Below are positions 14,261 through 27,437 of a stretch of DNA of 64,000 bases, in pieces; within the stretch, counting starts at the first letter, position 1; each line of letters begins with the position of its first letter. The notes under the pieces were generated by a model. That model saw only the letters and a program-made list of their open reading frames with translations. It was not told the origin of the DNA and did no database searches. The stretch comes from Plasmopara viticola (Eukaryota; Oomycota; Peronosporomycetes; Peronosporales; Peronosporaceae). Made by a program: the position numbers and the translations under genes. The stretch spans positions 30,785 to 94,784 of the forward strand of contig MBPM02000160.1 in the NCBI GenBank assembly GCA_001695595.3, given 5' to 3'.

Positions 14261-14654
14261 CACTTTGTTGTGCTTCTATCGCGTTCGTGCATGTCTAGAC
14301 CAATACAAAAGAACCAATAATTGGTGGTACAGCGGCTCAACGCTCTAAAAGAATGTTTATACATGTAGTTGTGGCTCTGTTGGGTCTGTGCGTGTCTAGA
14401 CCGATAAAAAGAACGTATCTGTAGCCGTACAGCGTCTCAGCGCTAAGAAAAATAATACACTTTGTTGTGCTTCTATCGCGTTCGTGCATGTCTAGACCAA
14501 TACAAAAGAACCAATAATTGGTGGTACAGCGGCTCAACGCTCTAAAAGAATGTTTATACATGTAGTTGTGGCTCTGTTGGGTCTGTGCGTGTCTAGACCG
14601 ATAAAAAGAACGTATCTGTGGCCGTACAGCGTCTCAGCGCTAAGAAAAATAATG
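14261..14654 (+). repeat. Two-monomer (197 bp) perfect-like tandem duplication
   Basis: The segment 14261-14457 is followed directly by a second copy at 14458-14654. I see only a GTAGCC/GTGGCC difference between the two. Both contain CCAATAATTGGTGGTACAGC and GCGCTAAGAAAAATAAT. The unit is two monomers long. Confidence 0.85.
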
Positions 14655-14979
14655 ATATACTTTAATAAGTCTTTATTGCGTGTGTGCACGTCTAAATCGT
14701 TAGAAAGGACGTGTCTGTGTCTGTACAGCGGCTCAGCGCTCCGAAAGAATATTTATACACTAAGTTGTGGATCTATCGCGTCTGCTCATGTATGCAGACG
14801 TATACGGGTCTGTACAGCAACCCAGCATCCAAAGAATGAATATGCACTTCGTTGTGGCTCTGTTAGGTCTGTGCATGTATACACCGATAGAAAAGACTAT
14901 TATTGGCCGTACAGCGGCCCAGCTCTCCGACAGAATGATAATCCACTTAGCTGTGGCTTCTTTTTATCTGGCATATTTA

Positions 14980-15790
14980 GACCGATAGAAAGAACGTATC
15001 TATGGCCGTACGGCGTCTCAGGGCTCCGAAAAACAAAAATACACTTCGTTGTGCTTCTATTGCGTCTGTGTATGTCCAGACCAATAGAAAGGACGAATCA
15101 TTTGCCGTACAGCGGCTCAGCGCTCCGAAAGAATAATTATACACTAAGTTGTGGATCTATCGCGACTGCTCATGTATGCAATGATAGAAAAGACGTATCC
15201 GGGTCTGTACAGCAAGCCAGCTCTCCAAAGAATGATTATGCACTTCGCTGTGGCTCTGTTAGGTCTGTGCATGTCTAGACCGATGGAAAAGACATATCAT
15301 TGGCCGTACAGCGGCTCAGCTGTCCGACAGAATTATATTACACTTCGTTGTGGCTCTTTTTTGTCTGGCATGTTTAGACCGATAGAAAGAACGTATCTGT
15401 GGCTGTACGGGACGCAAGATCGAGAATAGTACGGTCTCTCTTGACGCTCCTTCGCTACCAAGTTCAGCAGCACTTTAAGATGGTGAGGTGTACAGCTATG
15501 AACCTTAAGAGGGCACCAAACGATCCGTGTGGGGCGATAATTCCACTTTGTTGAGCTCGTGGGAGTCGCTAGATCGGCTTGGGCATAGAAACTTGAGACG
15601 TCTCCGGGCCCCAGAAGAATGGTTTTGCGCTTAGTTGTGACTCAATTGCGTCTATGAATGTCTAGACCAATAGAAAGGACATACCTGTAGCCGTACAGCG
15701 TCTCAATGCTTTAGCGAATGATTATTGACTAGGATGTTGCTCTATTGCGTCTGTGCGTGTCTAGACCAAAAAAAGAATGTATCTGTGGCC
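14980..15790 (+). repeat. Segmental duplication, left copy (offset 4345 bp)
   Basis: Matches 19325-20135 at a constant offset of 4345 bp with no net insertion or deletion, including the non-satellite insert inside it. Similarity fades on both sides: before ~14980, and after ~15740 where the two copies continue with different monomer types. Confidence 0.85.
15411..15595. other. Non-satellite insert inside a family A monomer, copy 1
   Basis: The monomer reads normally to GGCTGTACGG, then about 185 bp with no similarity to the ~99 bp unit follows, and the satellite resumes at GAGACGTCTCCGGGC. The insert includes GCAAGATCGAGAATAGTACG, AGTTCAGCAGCACTTTAAG and GGCGATAATTCCACTTTG. I see no long open frame, no terminal inverted repeat, no clear target duplication and no polymerase III B-box. 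It could be a fragment of an unrelated transposon such as a solo LTR piece, or captured flanking DNA. Identity unknown. Confidence 0.7.
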
Positions 15791-17000
15791 GTACAGCGTC
15801 TCAGGACTCCAAAGAACAATAATACACTTCGTTGTACTTCTTTCGCGTTCGTGCATGTCTAGACCAATACAAAAGAACAAATCATTGGTGGTACAGCGGC
15901 TCAACGCTCTGAAAGAGTGATTATACATGTAGTTGTGGCTCTATTGCGTATGTGCGTGTCAAGACCGATAAAAAGAACGTATCTGTGGCCGTACAGCGTC
16001 TCAGCGCTCAAACGAATAATAATATACTTAAATAAGTCTTTACTGCGTGTGTGCATGTCTAAACTGTTCGAAAGGACGTTTCTGTGGCTGTACAGCGGCT
16101 CAGCACTCCGAAAGAATATTTATACACTAACTTGTGGATCTATCGCGTCGGCTCATGCATGCAATGATAGAAAAGATAATTCCGGGTCTGTACAGCAAAT
16201 TAGCTTTCCAAAGAATGATTATGCATTTCGTTGTGGCTCTGCTGGGTCTGTGCATGTCTTGACCGATGGAAAACACATATCATTGGCCGTACAGCGGCTC
16301 AGCTATCCAACAGAATGATTAACATTTCGTTGTGGCTCTTTTTTGTCTGGCATGTTTTGACCGATAGAAAGAACGTATCTGTGGTTGTACGGCGTCTCAA
16401 AGCTCCAGAGGAATGATTTTACACTTAGTTGTGACTCAATTGCGTCTGTGAATGGCTAGACTAATAGAAAGGACATACCGGTAGCCGTACAGCGTCTCAA
16501 TGCTTTAGCGAATGATCATTGACTAGGATGTGGCTCTATTGCGTCTGTGCGTGTCTAGACCAATAAAAAGAATGTATCTGTGGCCGTACAGCGTCTCAGG
16601 ACTCCAAAGAACAATAACACACTTCGTTGTGCTTCTTTCGCGTTCGTGCATGTCTAGACCAATACAAAAGAACAAATCATTGGTGGTACAGCGGCTCAAC
16701 GCTCTAAAAGGATGGTTATACATGTAGTTGTGGCTCTTCTGGGTCTGTGCGTGTCTAGACCGATAAAAAGAACGTATATGTAGCCGTACGGCGTCTCCGG
16801 GCTCCAGAGGAATGATTTTACACTTAGCTGTGACGAAATTGTGTCTGGGATTGACTAGACCGATAGAAAAGACGTATCTGTAGCCGTATAGCGTCTCAAT
16901 GCTTTAGCAAATGGTAATTTCCTAGGTTGGTGCTTTATTGCGTCTTTGAATGTCTAGACCGATAGAAAGGACGTATCTGTGGCCGTATAGCGTCTCAGCG

Positions 17001-17340
17001 CTCCAAAAGAATTATTGTACTCTTTATTTTGGGTCTATTTCGTCTGTTCATAACAAGATAAATAAAAACAAGTTATCTATGACCTTACAGCGTCTCAGCG
17101 TTACAAAAAATGATAATACACTTAGTTGTAGCTTGTTTTCGGCTGGGCATAATTAGACCGATAGAAACTTCGTGTCTGTGTACGTACAGCGTCTTAGCGC
17201 TTGAAAAGATATTACACTTAGCTGTGGCTCTAATGCGTGTGTGCATTTTTAAGATGATAAAAAGACGTATCAAGGGCCGTACGGCGTCTCAGCGCTCCAA
17301 AACAATGCTTATACATGTAGTTGTGGCTCTATTTCGTCTG
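17001..17340 (+). repeat. Segmental duplication, left copy (offset 3152 bp)
   Basis: A run of about three to four monomers with the unusual words GTAGCTTGTTTTCGGCTGGG and ATAATTAGACCGATAGAAAC recurs at about 20153-20492, offset 3152 bp, with few differences. A further related copy starts near 20,870. Confidence 0.75.
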
Positions 17341-18300
17341 TGCGTGTTTAGACCGATACAAAGAACGTATCTGTGGCCATTCAGCGTCTTAGCACTCCAA
17401 AAAACATAAATACACTTCGTTGTACTTCTTTCGCGTTCGTGCATGTCTAGACCAATACAAAAGAACAAATCATTGGTGGTACAGCGGCTCAACGCACTGA
17501 AAGAATGATTATACATGTAGTTGTGGCTCTATTGCGTCTGTGCGTGTCTAGACTGATACACAGTACGTATCTGTGGCCTTACAGTGTCTCAGCGCTCAAA
17601 CGAATAATAATATACTCATATAAGTCTTTATTGCGTGTGTGCATGTCTAAACCGTTAGAAAGGACGTGTCTGTGTCAGTACAGCGGCTCAGCGCTCCGAA
17701 AGAATATTTTTACACTAAGTTGTGGATCTATCGCGTCTGCTCATGTATGCAGACGTATACGGGTCTGTACAGCAAGCCAGCTCTCCAAAGAATGATTATG
17801 CACATCGTTGTGGCTCTGCTGGGTCTGTGCATGTCTAGACCGATGGAAAAGACATATCATTGGCCGTACAGCGGCCCAGCTCTCCGACAGAATGATCATA
17901 CACTTCGTTGTGGCTCTTTTTTGTCTGTCATGTTTACATCGATAGAAAGAACGTATCTGTGGCCGTACCGCGTCTCAGCGCTCCAAAAAACAAAAATACA
18001 CTTCGTTGAGCTTCTATTGCGTCTGTGTACGTCCAGACCAATAGAAAGGACGAATCATTTGCCGTACAGCGGCTCAGCGCTCCGAAAGAATATTTATACA
18101 CTAAGTTGTGGATCTATCGCGACTGCTCATGTATGCAATGATAGAAAAGATGATTCCGGGTCTGACAGCAAATCAGCTCTCCAAAGAATAATTATGCACA
18201 TCGTTGTTGCTCTGCTGGGTCTGTGCATGTCTAGACCGATGGAAAAGACATATCATTGGCCGTACAGCGGCTCAGCTCTCCGACAGAATTATATTACACT

Positions 18301-19094
18301 TCGTTGGGGCTCTTTTTTGTCTGGCATTTTTAGACCGATAGAAAGAACGTATCTGTGGCCGTACAGCGTCTCAGCGCTCCAAAGAACAAAATTACACTTC
18401 GTTGTGCTTCAATTCCGTCTGTGTATGTCCAGATTAATTGAAAGGACGAATCATTTGCCGCACAGCGGCTCAGCGCTCCGAAAGAATATTTATACACTTA
18501 GTTGTAGATCTATCGCGTCTGCTCATGTATGCAATGATAGAAAAGACGTTTACGGGTCTGATCAGCAACCCAGCTCTCCAAAGAATGATTATGCACTTCG
18601 TTGTGACTCTGCTGGGTCTTTGCATGTCTAGACCGATGGAAAACACATATCATTGGCCGTACAGCGGCTCAGCTCTCCGACAGAATGATAATACACTTCG
18701 TTGGGGCTCTTTTTTGTCTGGCATGTTTAGACCGATAGAAAGAACGTATCTGTGGCCGTACAGCGTCTCAGCGCTCCAAAGAACAAAATTACACTTCGTT
18801 GTGCTTCAATTGCGTCTGTGTATGTCCAGATTAATTGAAAGGACGAATCATTTGCCGCACAGCGGCTCAGCGCTCCGAAAGAATATTTATACACTTAGTT
18901 GTAGATCTATCGCGTCTGCTCATGTATGCAATGATAGAAAAGACGTTTACGGGTCTGAACAGCAACCCAGCTCTCCAAAGAATGATTATGCACTTCGTTG
19001 TGACTCTGCTGGGTCTTTGCATGTCTAGACCGATGGAAAACACATATCATTGGCCGTACAGCGGCTCAGCTCTCCGACAGAATGATCATACACT
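18301..19094 (+). repeat. Four-monomer (397 bp) tandem duplication
   Basis: Two adjacent near-identical 397 bp units, seen for example at AAAGAACAAAATTACACTTC (18381 and 18778) and at GGACGAATCATTTGCCGCAC. Each contains four monomers. A related, less exact unit lies just upstream and downstream. Confidence 0.85.
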
Positions 19095-19324
19095 TCGTTG
19101 GGGCTCTTTTTTGTCTGGCATGTTTAGACCGATAGAAAGAACGTATCTGTGGTTGTACGGCGTCTCAAAGCTCCAGAGGAATGATTTTACCCTTAGTTGT
19201 GACTCAATTGCGTCTGTGAATATCTAGACCAATTGGAAGGACACACCATTAGCCGTACAGCGTCTCAATGCTTTAGCGAATGATTATTCACTAGGTTGTG
19301 GCTCTTTTTGTCTGTGCATGTTTA

Positions 19325-20135
19325 GACCGATAGAAAGAACGTATCTGTGGCCGTACCGCGTCTCAGCGCTCCAAAAAACAAAAATACACTTCGTTGTGCT
19401 TCTATTGCGTCTGTGTATGTCCAGACCAATAGAAAGGACGAATCATTTGCCGTACAGCGGCTCAGCGCTCCGAAAGAATAATTATACACTAAGTTGTGGA
19501 TCTATCGCGACTGCTCATGTATGCAATGATAGAAAAGACGTATTCGGGTCTGTACAGCAAGCCAGCTCTCCAAAGAATGATTATGCACTTCGCTGTGGCT
19601 CTGTTAGGTCTGTGCATGTCTAGACCGATGGAAAAGACATATCATTGGCCGTACAGCGGCTCAGCTGTCCGACAGAATTATATTACACTTCGTTGTGGCT
19701 CTTTTTTGTCTGGCATGTTTAGACCGATAGAAAGAACGTATCTGTGGCTGTACGGGACGCAAGATCGAGAATAGTACGGTCTCTCTTGACGCTCCTTCGC
19801 TACCAAGTTCAGCAGCACTTTAAGATGGTGAGGTGTATAGCTATGAACCTTAAGAGGGCACCAAACGATTCGTGTGGGGCGATAATTCCACTTTGTGGAG
19901 CTCGTAGGAGTCGCTAGATCGGCTTGGGCATAGAAACTTGAGACGTCTCCGGGCTCCAGAGGAATGATTTTGCGCTTAGTTGTGACTCAATTGCGTCTGT
20001 GAATGTCTAGACCAATAGAAAGGACATACCTGTAGCCGTACAGCGTCCCAATGCTTTGGCGAATGATTCTTCACTAGGTTGTGGCTCTATTGCGTCTGTG
20101 CGTGTCTCGACCGATACAAAGAATGTATCTGTGGC
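19325..20135 (+). repeat. Segmental duplication, right copy (offset 4345 bp)
   Basis: Right-hand partner of 14980-15790. It retains the same monomer order and the same non-satellite insert, with a handful of substitutions, such as GTGTATAGCTATG here against GTGTACAGCTATG in the left copy. Confidence 0.85.
19756..19940. other. Non-satellite insert inside a family A monomer, copy 2
   Basis: Same ~185 bp non-satellite sequence as at 15411, at the same point of the monomer, with only a few substitutions. It was copied as part of the larger 4345-offset duplication, so this is not a second independent insertion. Confidence 0.7.
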
Positions 20136-20152
20136 CGTATAGCGTCTCAGCG

Positions 20153-20492
20153 CTCCAAAAGGATAAGTGTACTCTTTGTTCTGGGTTTATTTCGTCTGTT
20201 CATAACTAGATAAATAAAAACAAGGTATCTGTGACCTTACAGCGTCTCAGCGTTACAAAAAATGATAATATATTTCGTTGTAGCTTGTTTTCGGCTGGGC
20301 ATAATTAGACCGATAGAAACTTCGTGTCTGTGTACGTACAGCGTCTTAGCGCTTGAAAGGATATTACACTTAGCTGTGGCTCTAATGCGTGTGTGCATTT
20401 TTAAGATGATAAAAAGACGTATCAAGGGCCGTACGGCGTCTCAGCGCTCCAAAACAATGCTTATACATGTAGTTGTGGCTCTATTTCGTCTG
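20153..20492 (+). repeat. Segmental duplication, right copy (offset 3152 bp)
   Basis: Partner of 17001-17340, carrying the same GCTTGTTTTCGGCTGGGC variant and the same order of monomers. Confidence 0.75.
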
Positions 20493-21500
20493 TGCGTGTT
20501 TAGACGGATACAAAGAACGTATCCGTGGACGTACAGCGTTTCAGCACTCCAAAGAACAACAATACACTGCGTTGTCCTTCTATCGCGTTCGTGCGTGTCT
20601 AGACCAATACAAAAGAACAAATCATTGGTGGTACAGCGGCTCAACGCTATGAAAGAATGATTATACATGTCGTTTTGGCTCTATTGCGTCTGTGCGTGTC
20701 TAGACTGATACAAAGAACGTATCTGTGGCCGTACAGCGTCTCAGCGCTCCAAAAGAATAATTGTACGCTTTGTTCTGGGTTTATTTCGTCTATTCATAAC
20801 TAGATAAATAATAAGAACAAATCTGTGACCGTTTAGCGTCTCAGCGTTAAAAAAACGATGATACACCTCGTTGTAGTTTATTTTCGGCTGAGCATAATTA
20901 GACCAATAAAAACTTCATGTCTGTGTACGTACAGCATCTTAGCGCTTAAAAGGATAATACACTAAGCTGTGGCTCTAATGCGTGTGTGCATGTTTAAGAT
21001 GAAAAAAAAATATCGAGGGCCGTACGGCGTCTCGGCGCTCCAAAACAATGTTTATGCATGTAGTTGTGGCTCTATTGCGTCTGTGCGTCTTTAGACCGAT
21101 ACAAAGAACGTATCCGTGGACGTACAGCGTTTCAGCACTCCAAAGAACAACAATACACTGCGTTGTCCTTCTATCGCGTTCGTGCGTGTCTAGACCAATA
21201 CAAAAGAACAAATCATTGGTGGTACAGCGGCTAAACGCTCTGAAAGAATGATTATACATGTAGTTGTGGCTCCGTTGGGTCTGTGCGCGTCTAGACCGAT
21301 AAAAAGAACATATCTGTGGCCGTACAGCGTCTCAGCGCTCAAACAAATAATAATAAACTTAAATAAGTTTCTATTGCGTGTGTGCATGTCTAAACCGTTA
21401 GAAAGGACGTGTCTTTGGCTGTACAGCGTCTCAGCGCTCAGGAAAACCATTATACACTTCGTTGTGGCTCATTTGCGTCTGTGCCTGTATAGATAAATAA

Positions 21501-24110
21501 AAACGACGTGTCTGTCGCCTGCCAGCGTCGAGGCACTCTACAGAATGGTTCTACACTTCGTTGGGCTCTATTGCGTGTGTGCATGTCTAAACGGTTATAA
21601 AAGACGTATCTGACGACGTACAGCGTCTCGGTACTCCAGTGAATGATTATTTACTTGGTTGATGCTCAATTGCGTCTGAGAATGTCTGGACCGATAAAAA
21701 GGACGTATCTGTGGCCGATAGCGTCTCAGCGCTCCAAAAGAAAGGTCATACTCTTTGATCTGAGTCTATTTTGTCTATTCATAATTAGATAGATAGAAAA
21801 ACGTATCTTAACCGAACAGCGTCTCAGCGACCCAAAAGAATGATTGGACTCTTTGCTCTGGGTCTATTTTGTCTGTACATATTAACTAGGTAGACAAAAA
21901 GAACGTATCTGTGACCGTACAGCGTCTCAGCGTTACAAAAAAATCATAAGACACTTCGTTGTAGCTTATTTGCGTCTGAGCATGTCTAGACCGATAGAAA
22001 CTTCGTGTCTGTGGGCGTACAGCGTCTCAGCCCTTTGGAAGAATGAATATACACTGTGTTGTGGCCTAATTGGGTCTGCGCATGTCTAGACTGATATAAA
22101 AGACGTATATGTGGCCATCCAGCGTCTCAGCGCTTCAAAAGAATGATAACACACTTAGTTCTGGCTCTTTTGCGTCTGTGCATGTCTTCATATATGTGGC
22201 CAAAAAGCATCTCAGCGCTCCAAAAGATTCATAAAATACCAATTTGTGGTTTAATCACGTCTGTGCTTGTCTAGACCGATAGAATGGACGCCTCCGTAGC
22301 CGTACAGCATCTCAGGCTTTCAAAAGAATATATATACATTGTTTTGCGGCTCAATTGCGTCTGTAAATGTCCAGACCAATAGAAAAGACGTATCCTGGGC
22401 CGTATAGCCTCTCAGCGTTCCAAAAGAAGGATAGACACTCCGTTATGGCTCTATTGCGCCTGGGCATGTCCAAACCGATAGAAAGAACGAGCCTGTGGCC
22501 GTTCAGCGTCTCAACGCTCAAAAATAATATAAGACTTTGTTGTGGCTCTATTTCGTCTGCGCACGTCTAGACAGATAGAAAGGACGTATTTGTGGCCGTA
22601 CAGTGTCGCGGCACTGCAAAAGAGTGATAAAACACTTTGTTGTGGCTCTATTTCACTTGTGCATGTCTAGGCCAAATGAAAAGACGTATATGGAACTGGT
22701 AAATCGTTCCAGAGCTCCAAAAGAAGGATATTACACTTCGTTGTGGCTCTATTACATCTGTGCATGTCTTCATAGATAGCCAGGACAGATCTGTGGCAGT
22801 ACAGCGTCTTGGCACTGTAAAAGAATGATATTACTTTTCGATGTGGCTCTATTGCGTCTGTCCATATCTCGATAGATAAATAGAGTGGACAGACCGGTGG
22901 CCGTACAGCATATCCGCACTGCAACAGAATGATGATACTTTTTTTGTTGTGGCTCTATTGCGTCTGTGCATGTCTAAACAGAGAGAAAAGACAGAACTGT
23001 AGCCGTACGGCGTCTCAGCGCTCCAAAAAAAATTATACACTTCGTTTTGGCTCTAGAGCGACTATGTATGTCTACATAGATAGAAAAGAGCCGTACAACA
23101 TCTTGGCACTGCAAAAGAATGATTATACTCTTCGTTGTGGATTTTTTCGTCTGTTCGTGTCTTGATCGACAAAAATGACGTAATTGTGGTCGTACTTCGT
23201 CTCAAAGCTTTAAAGAATGGTAATACACTTGGTTGTGGCTTTATTGCGTCTGTGCATGTCGAAATCGAAAGAAATGACGAAACTGTGACCATACTTCGTC
23301 CCAACGCTTTAAGGAATGATAATACATTTTGGTGTGGGTTTATTGCGTCTGTGCATGTTTGTATATAAAGAAAAGAAGTATCTGAGGCGATTTAGCGTCT
23401 CGGCATTGGAAATGAATGATGATTCACTTCGTTGTGGCTCTTTTGCGTCTGGGCATGTCTAAGCCGACAGAAAGGACGTGCCGGTGACCTTACAGCGTCT
23501 CGCCACTGCAAGAGAATGATAATACACTTCATTGTGCCTCTAATGCACCTGTGCATGTCTAGACCAATAAAGAGGATGTATCTGTGACCGTGAGTTGTTC
23601 AAGCGCTCTAAAAAGAATGATAATACACTTCGTTGTGGCTCTATTGCATTTGTGCATGACTACATACACAGAAATGACATATCTCTGGCCGTACAGCGTC
23701 TCGGAATGCAAATGAACGATATTTCTTATCGTTGTGGCTCTATTGCTTCTGTGCATGTCTCCATAGATAAAAAAGACAGATTTTTGGCCGTACAGCATCT
23801 CGGCACTGCAAAATGTTGGTGATACTTTTCGTTGTGGCTCTATTTCGTCCGTGCATGTCTTTAAAGAGAGAATAGACGGATCTGTGGCTTAAAGGCGTCG
23901 CGTCCCGGCAAAAAAATGATCATACACTTCGTTTTGGCTCTTATTGCGTCTGTACATGTCCACATTGACAGAAAAGACAGATGTGGTCGCACAGCGTCTC
24001 GATCTGCAAAAGAATGATAAAACAATTCGCTTTGGCTCTATTGCGTCTGTGCATGTCTTCATAGATAGAAAGGATAGATTTAAAACAGTACAGCGTTTCG
24101 GCCTGCATAA
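21501..24110 (+). repeat. Satellite family A, graded transition from subfamily A2 to A3
   Basis: Monomers gradually exchange GACCGATAGAAAGGACGTAT for CATAGATAGAAAAGACAGAT and CTCAGCGCTCCAAAAG for CTCGGCACTGCAAAAG. The changes are mosaic: some units carry one and not the other. The two subfamilies therefore meet in a zone of intermediate monomers rather than at a sharp break. No gene is seen. Confidence 0.85.
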
Positions 24111-24239
24111 GATTGATGATTCTTTTCTCAGCTTTATTGACATTCTGAATGTCTATATAGATAGAAAAAAGGGATGTATAGTCGTACAGCGTCTCGACCT
24201 GCAAAAGAATGATGATACACTTCGTTTTGGCTCTATTGC

Positions 24240-24660
24240 GTCATGTCTACATAGATAGAAAGGACGAATCCGTGGCTGTATAGCATCTCGGCACTGCAAA
24301 AGAATGATAATATTCTTCGTTGTGGCTCTATTGCGTTTGTGCATGATTGAATTGATAAAAAAGGCGGAAGTGTGGCTGTACGGCTTGTCGGCATTGCAAG
24401 AGAATAATTTTACTTTTTGGTGTGGCTTTATTGCGTCTGAGCATGTCTAGATAAATAGAAAGGGCTGAATCGTGGCCGTAGAGCCCCTCGGCACTGCAAA
24501 AGAAGGTAAATAGACCTCGTTTTGGCTTTATAAGGTTTATGCATGTCTACATAGAAAGAAAACACGGATCTGTCGCCGTCTAGCGTCTCGGCACTACAAA
24601 AGAATGATGATACTTTTTAATGTGGCTCAATTGCGCCCCTGCATTTCTTCATAGAGAGAA
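24240..24660 (+). repeat. Degenerate marker block at the left edge of the A3 core
   Basis: A block of about four to five divergent monomers. It starts with a shortened monomer, CTATTGCGTCATGTCTACAT, which lacks the usual TCTGTG. It then carries AAGGCGGAA.TGTGGCTGTAC, GGTGTGGC, ATAAATAGAAAGGGCTG, TAGACCTCGTTTTGGC, TAAGGTTTATGCATGTC and ATCTGTCGCCGTCTAGCG. The same series reappears at 41500 and, in part, at 42690. Confidence 0.85.
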
Positions 24661-27437
24661 AGGGAAGAGCTGTGGCGGTACAGCGTCTCGGCACTGCAAA
24701 AGAATGGTAATACAATTCGCGTTGGCTCTATTTCGATTCTGCATGTATTCATAGATAGAAAGGACGGATCTATGGCCGTACAGCGTCTCGGCACATACAT
24801 AAGATTAATGATACGTTTCGTTTCGGCTCTATTGACATTCTGAATGTCTACATAGACGATAAGGAGGGATGTATGGTCGTACAACGTCTCAAACTGCAAA
24901 AGAATGATGATACACTTCGTTGTGGCTTTATTGCGTCCGTGAATTTCAACAACGATACAAAAGACGGAGCTGTGGCGGTACAGCGTCTCGGCCCTGCAAA
25001 ACAATAAAAATACTCTTCGTCTTGACTCGATTTCGTCTCTGCATGTCTTCATAGATAGAAAAGACGGATGTTTGGCCGTACAGCCATTCGGCACTGCAAA
25101 AGAATGATAATACTCTTCGTCTTGGCTCTATTGCGTCTATGCATGTCTTCATAGATAGTAAAGACGGATCTGTGGCCGTATAGCGTCTCAGCACTTGCAT
25201 GAAATTGATTATACGTTTCGTTTTGGCTCTATCGACATTCTGAACGTCTTCATAGACGACAAGGAGGGATGTATGGGCGTACGTCGTCTCGAACTGCAAA
25301 AGAATGATGCTCTTCGTCGTGGTTCTATTGCGTCTCTGCATGTCTTCATAGAAGGAAAGGACGGATCTGTGGGCGTACAGCCATTCGGCACTGCAAAAGA
25401 ACGATAATACAATTCGTTTTGGCTCTATTGCGTCTCTGCATGTCTTCATGGATAGAAAAGACGGAGCTGTGGCGGTACAGCGTCTCGGTCCTGCAAAAGA
25501 ATAAAAATACTCTTCGTCTTGGCTCTATTTCGTCTAGGAATGTCTTCATAGATAGAAAGGACGGATCTGTGGACGTTCAGCCATTCTGCACTGCAAATGA
25601 ATGATAATACAATTCGTTTTGGCTCTATTGCGTCTCTGCATGTATTCATAGATAGAAAGGACGGATCTGTGTCCGTACAGCGTCTCTGCACTTGCATAAG
25701 ATTAATGATACGTTTCGTTTCGGCTCTATAGACATTCTGAATGTCTACATAGACGATAAGGAGGGATGTATGGTCGTACAGCGTCTCGAACTGCAAAAGA
25801 ATGATAATACACTTCGTTTTGGCTCTATTGCGTCTCTGCATGTCTTCATAGATAGAAAAGACGGAGCTGTGGCGGTACAGCGTCTCGGCCCTGCAAAAGA
25901 ATAAAAGTACTCTTCGTCTTGGCTCAATTTCGTCTCGGAATGTCTTTATAGATAGAAAGAACGGATCTGTGGGCGTACAGCCATTCGGCACTGTAAAAGA
26001 ATGATAATACAATTTGTTTTGGCCCTATTGCGTCTCGGCATGTATTCATAGATAGAAAGGACGGATCTGTGTCCGTACAGCGTCTCTACACTTGCATAAG
26101 ATTAATGATACGTTTCGTTTCGGCTCTATTGACATTCTGAATGTCTACATAGACGATAAGGAGGGATGTATGGTCGTACAGCGTCTCGAACTGCAAAAAA
26201 ATTATGATACACTTCATTTGGCTCTATTCCGCCTATGCATGTCTTTATAGATAGAAAAGACGGAGCTGTGGCGGTGCAGCGTCTCGGCCCTGGAAAAGAA
26301 TAAAATACTCTTCGTCTTGGCTCTATTGCGTCTCGGAAGTCTTTATAGAAAGAAAGAACAGATCTGTGGGCGTACAGCCATTCGGCACTGCAAAAGAATG
26401 ATAATACAATTTGTTTTTGGCCCTATTGCGTCTCGGCATGTATTCATAGATAGAAAGGACGGATCTGTGTCCGTACAGCGTCTCTACACTTGCATAAGAT
26501 TAATGATACGTTTCGTTTCGGCTCTATTGACATTCTGAATGTCTACATAGACGATAAGGAAGGATGTATGGTCGTACAGCGTCTCGAACTGCAAAAGAAT
26601 GATGATACACTTTATTTGGCTCTATTCCGCCTCCGCATGTCTTCATAGATAGAAAAGACGGAGCTGTGTCGGTGCAGCGTCTCGGCCCCGGAAAAGAATA
26701 AAATACTCTTCGTCTTGGCTCTATTGCGTCTCGGAAGTCTTTATAGAAAGAAAGGACGCATCAATGACCGTACAGCGTCTAGGCACTGCATAAGATTGAT
26801 GATACTTTTCGTTTCGGCTCTATAGACATTCTGAATGTCTACATAGATTGTAAGAAGGGATGTATAGTCGTACAGCGTCTCGACCTGCAAAAGAGTGATG
26901 ATACACTTTATTTTGGCTCTATTGCGTCTCTGCATGTCTTCAAAGATAGAAAAGACGGAGCTGTGGCGGTACAGCGTCTCGCCCCTGCAAAAGAATAAAA
27001 GTACTCTTCGTCTTGGCTCTATTTCGTCTCGGAATGTCTTCATAGATAGAAAGAACAGATCTGTGGGCATACAGCCATTCGGCACTGCAAAAGAATGATA
27101 ATACAATTTGTTTTTGGCCCTATTGCGTCTCGGCATGTATTCATAGATAGAAAGGACGGATCTGTGTCCGTACAGCGTCTCTACACTTGCATAAGATTAA
27201 TCATACGTTTCGTTTCGGCTCTATTGACATTCTGAATGTCTACATAGACGATAAGGAGGGATGTATGGTCGTACAGCGTCTCGAACTGCAAAAGAATGAT
27301 GATACACTTTATTTGGCTCTATTCCGCCTCCGCATGTCTTCATAGATAGAAAAGACGGAGCTGTGGCGGTGCAGCGTCTCGGCCCTGGAAAAGAATAAAA
27401 TACTCTTCGTCTTGGCACTATTGCGTCTCGGAAGTCT

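Larger units (their letters stand above)
13541..21500 (+). repeat. Satellite family A, subfamily A2, zone with local duplications
   Basis: Head-to-tail ~99 bp monomers with recurring marker types: TGCTCATGTATGCAATGATAG with a GGGTCTGTACAGCAA variant, and GACCAATACAAAAGAAC with GGTGGTACAGCGGCTCAACG. Segments are duplicated at several scales (197, 397, 3152 and 4345 bp offsets, listed separately). Because many monomers are exactly 99 bp, open frames run through several of them, for example 14550-15278 and 17666-18631. The same frame and peptide recur every monomer, so I read these as periodicity artefacts rather than genes. Confidence 0.9.

Noticed and set aside
15411..15595. Terminal inverted repeats or a target duplication for the ~185 bp insert
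   Set aside because: GACG occurs at both ends, but four bases in a GACG-rich satellite are not significant and no inverted ends are visible.
14550..18631. Open frames of 242 and 321 codons on the + strand as possible genes
   Set aside because: They run across several 99-bp monomers (99 is divisible by 3), the peptide repeats itself every monomer, and other frames of the same monomers are open as well. There is no independent coding evidence.
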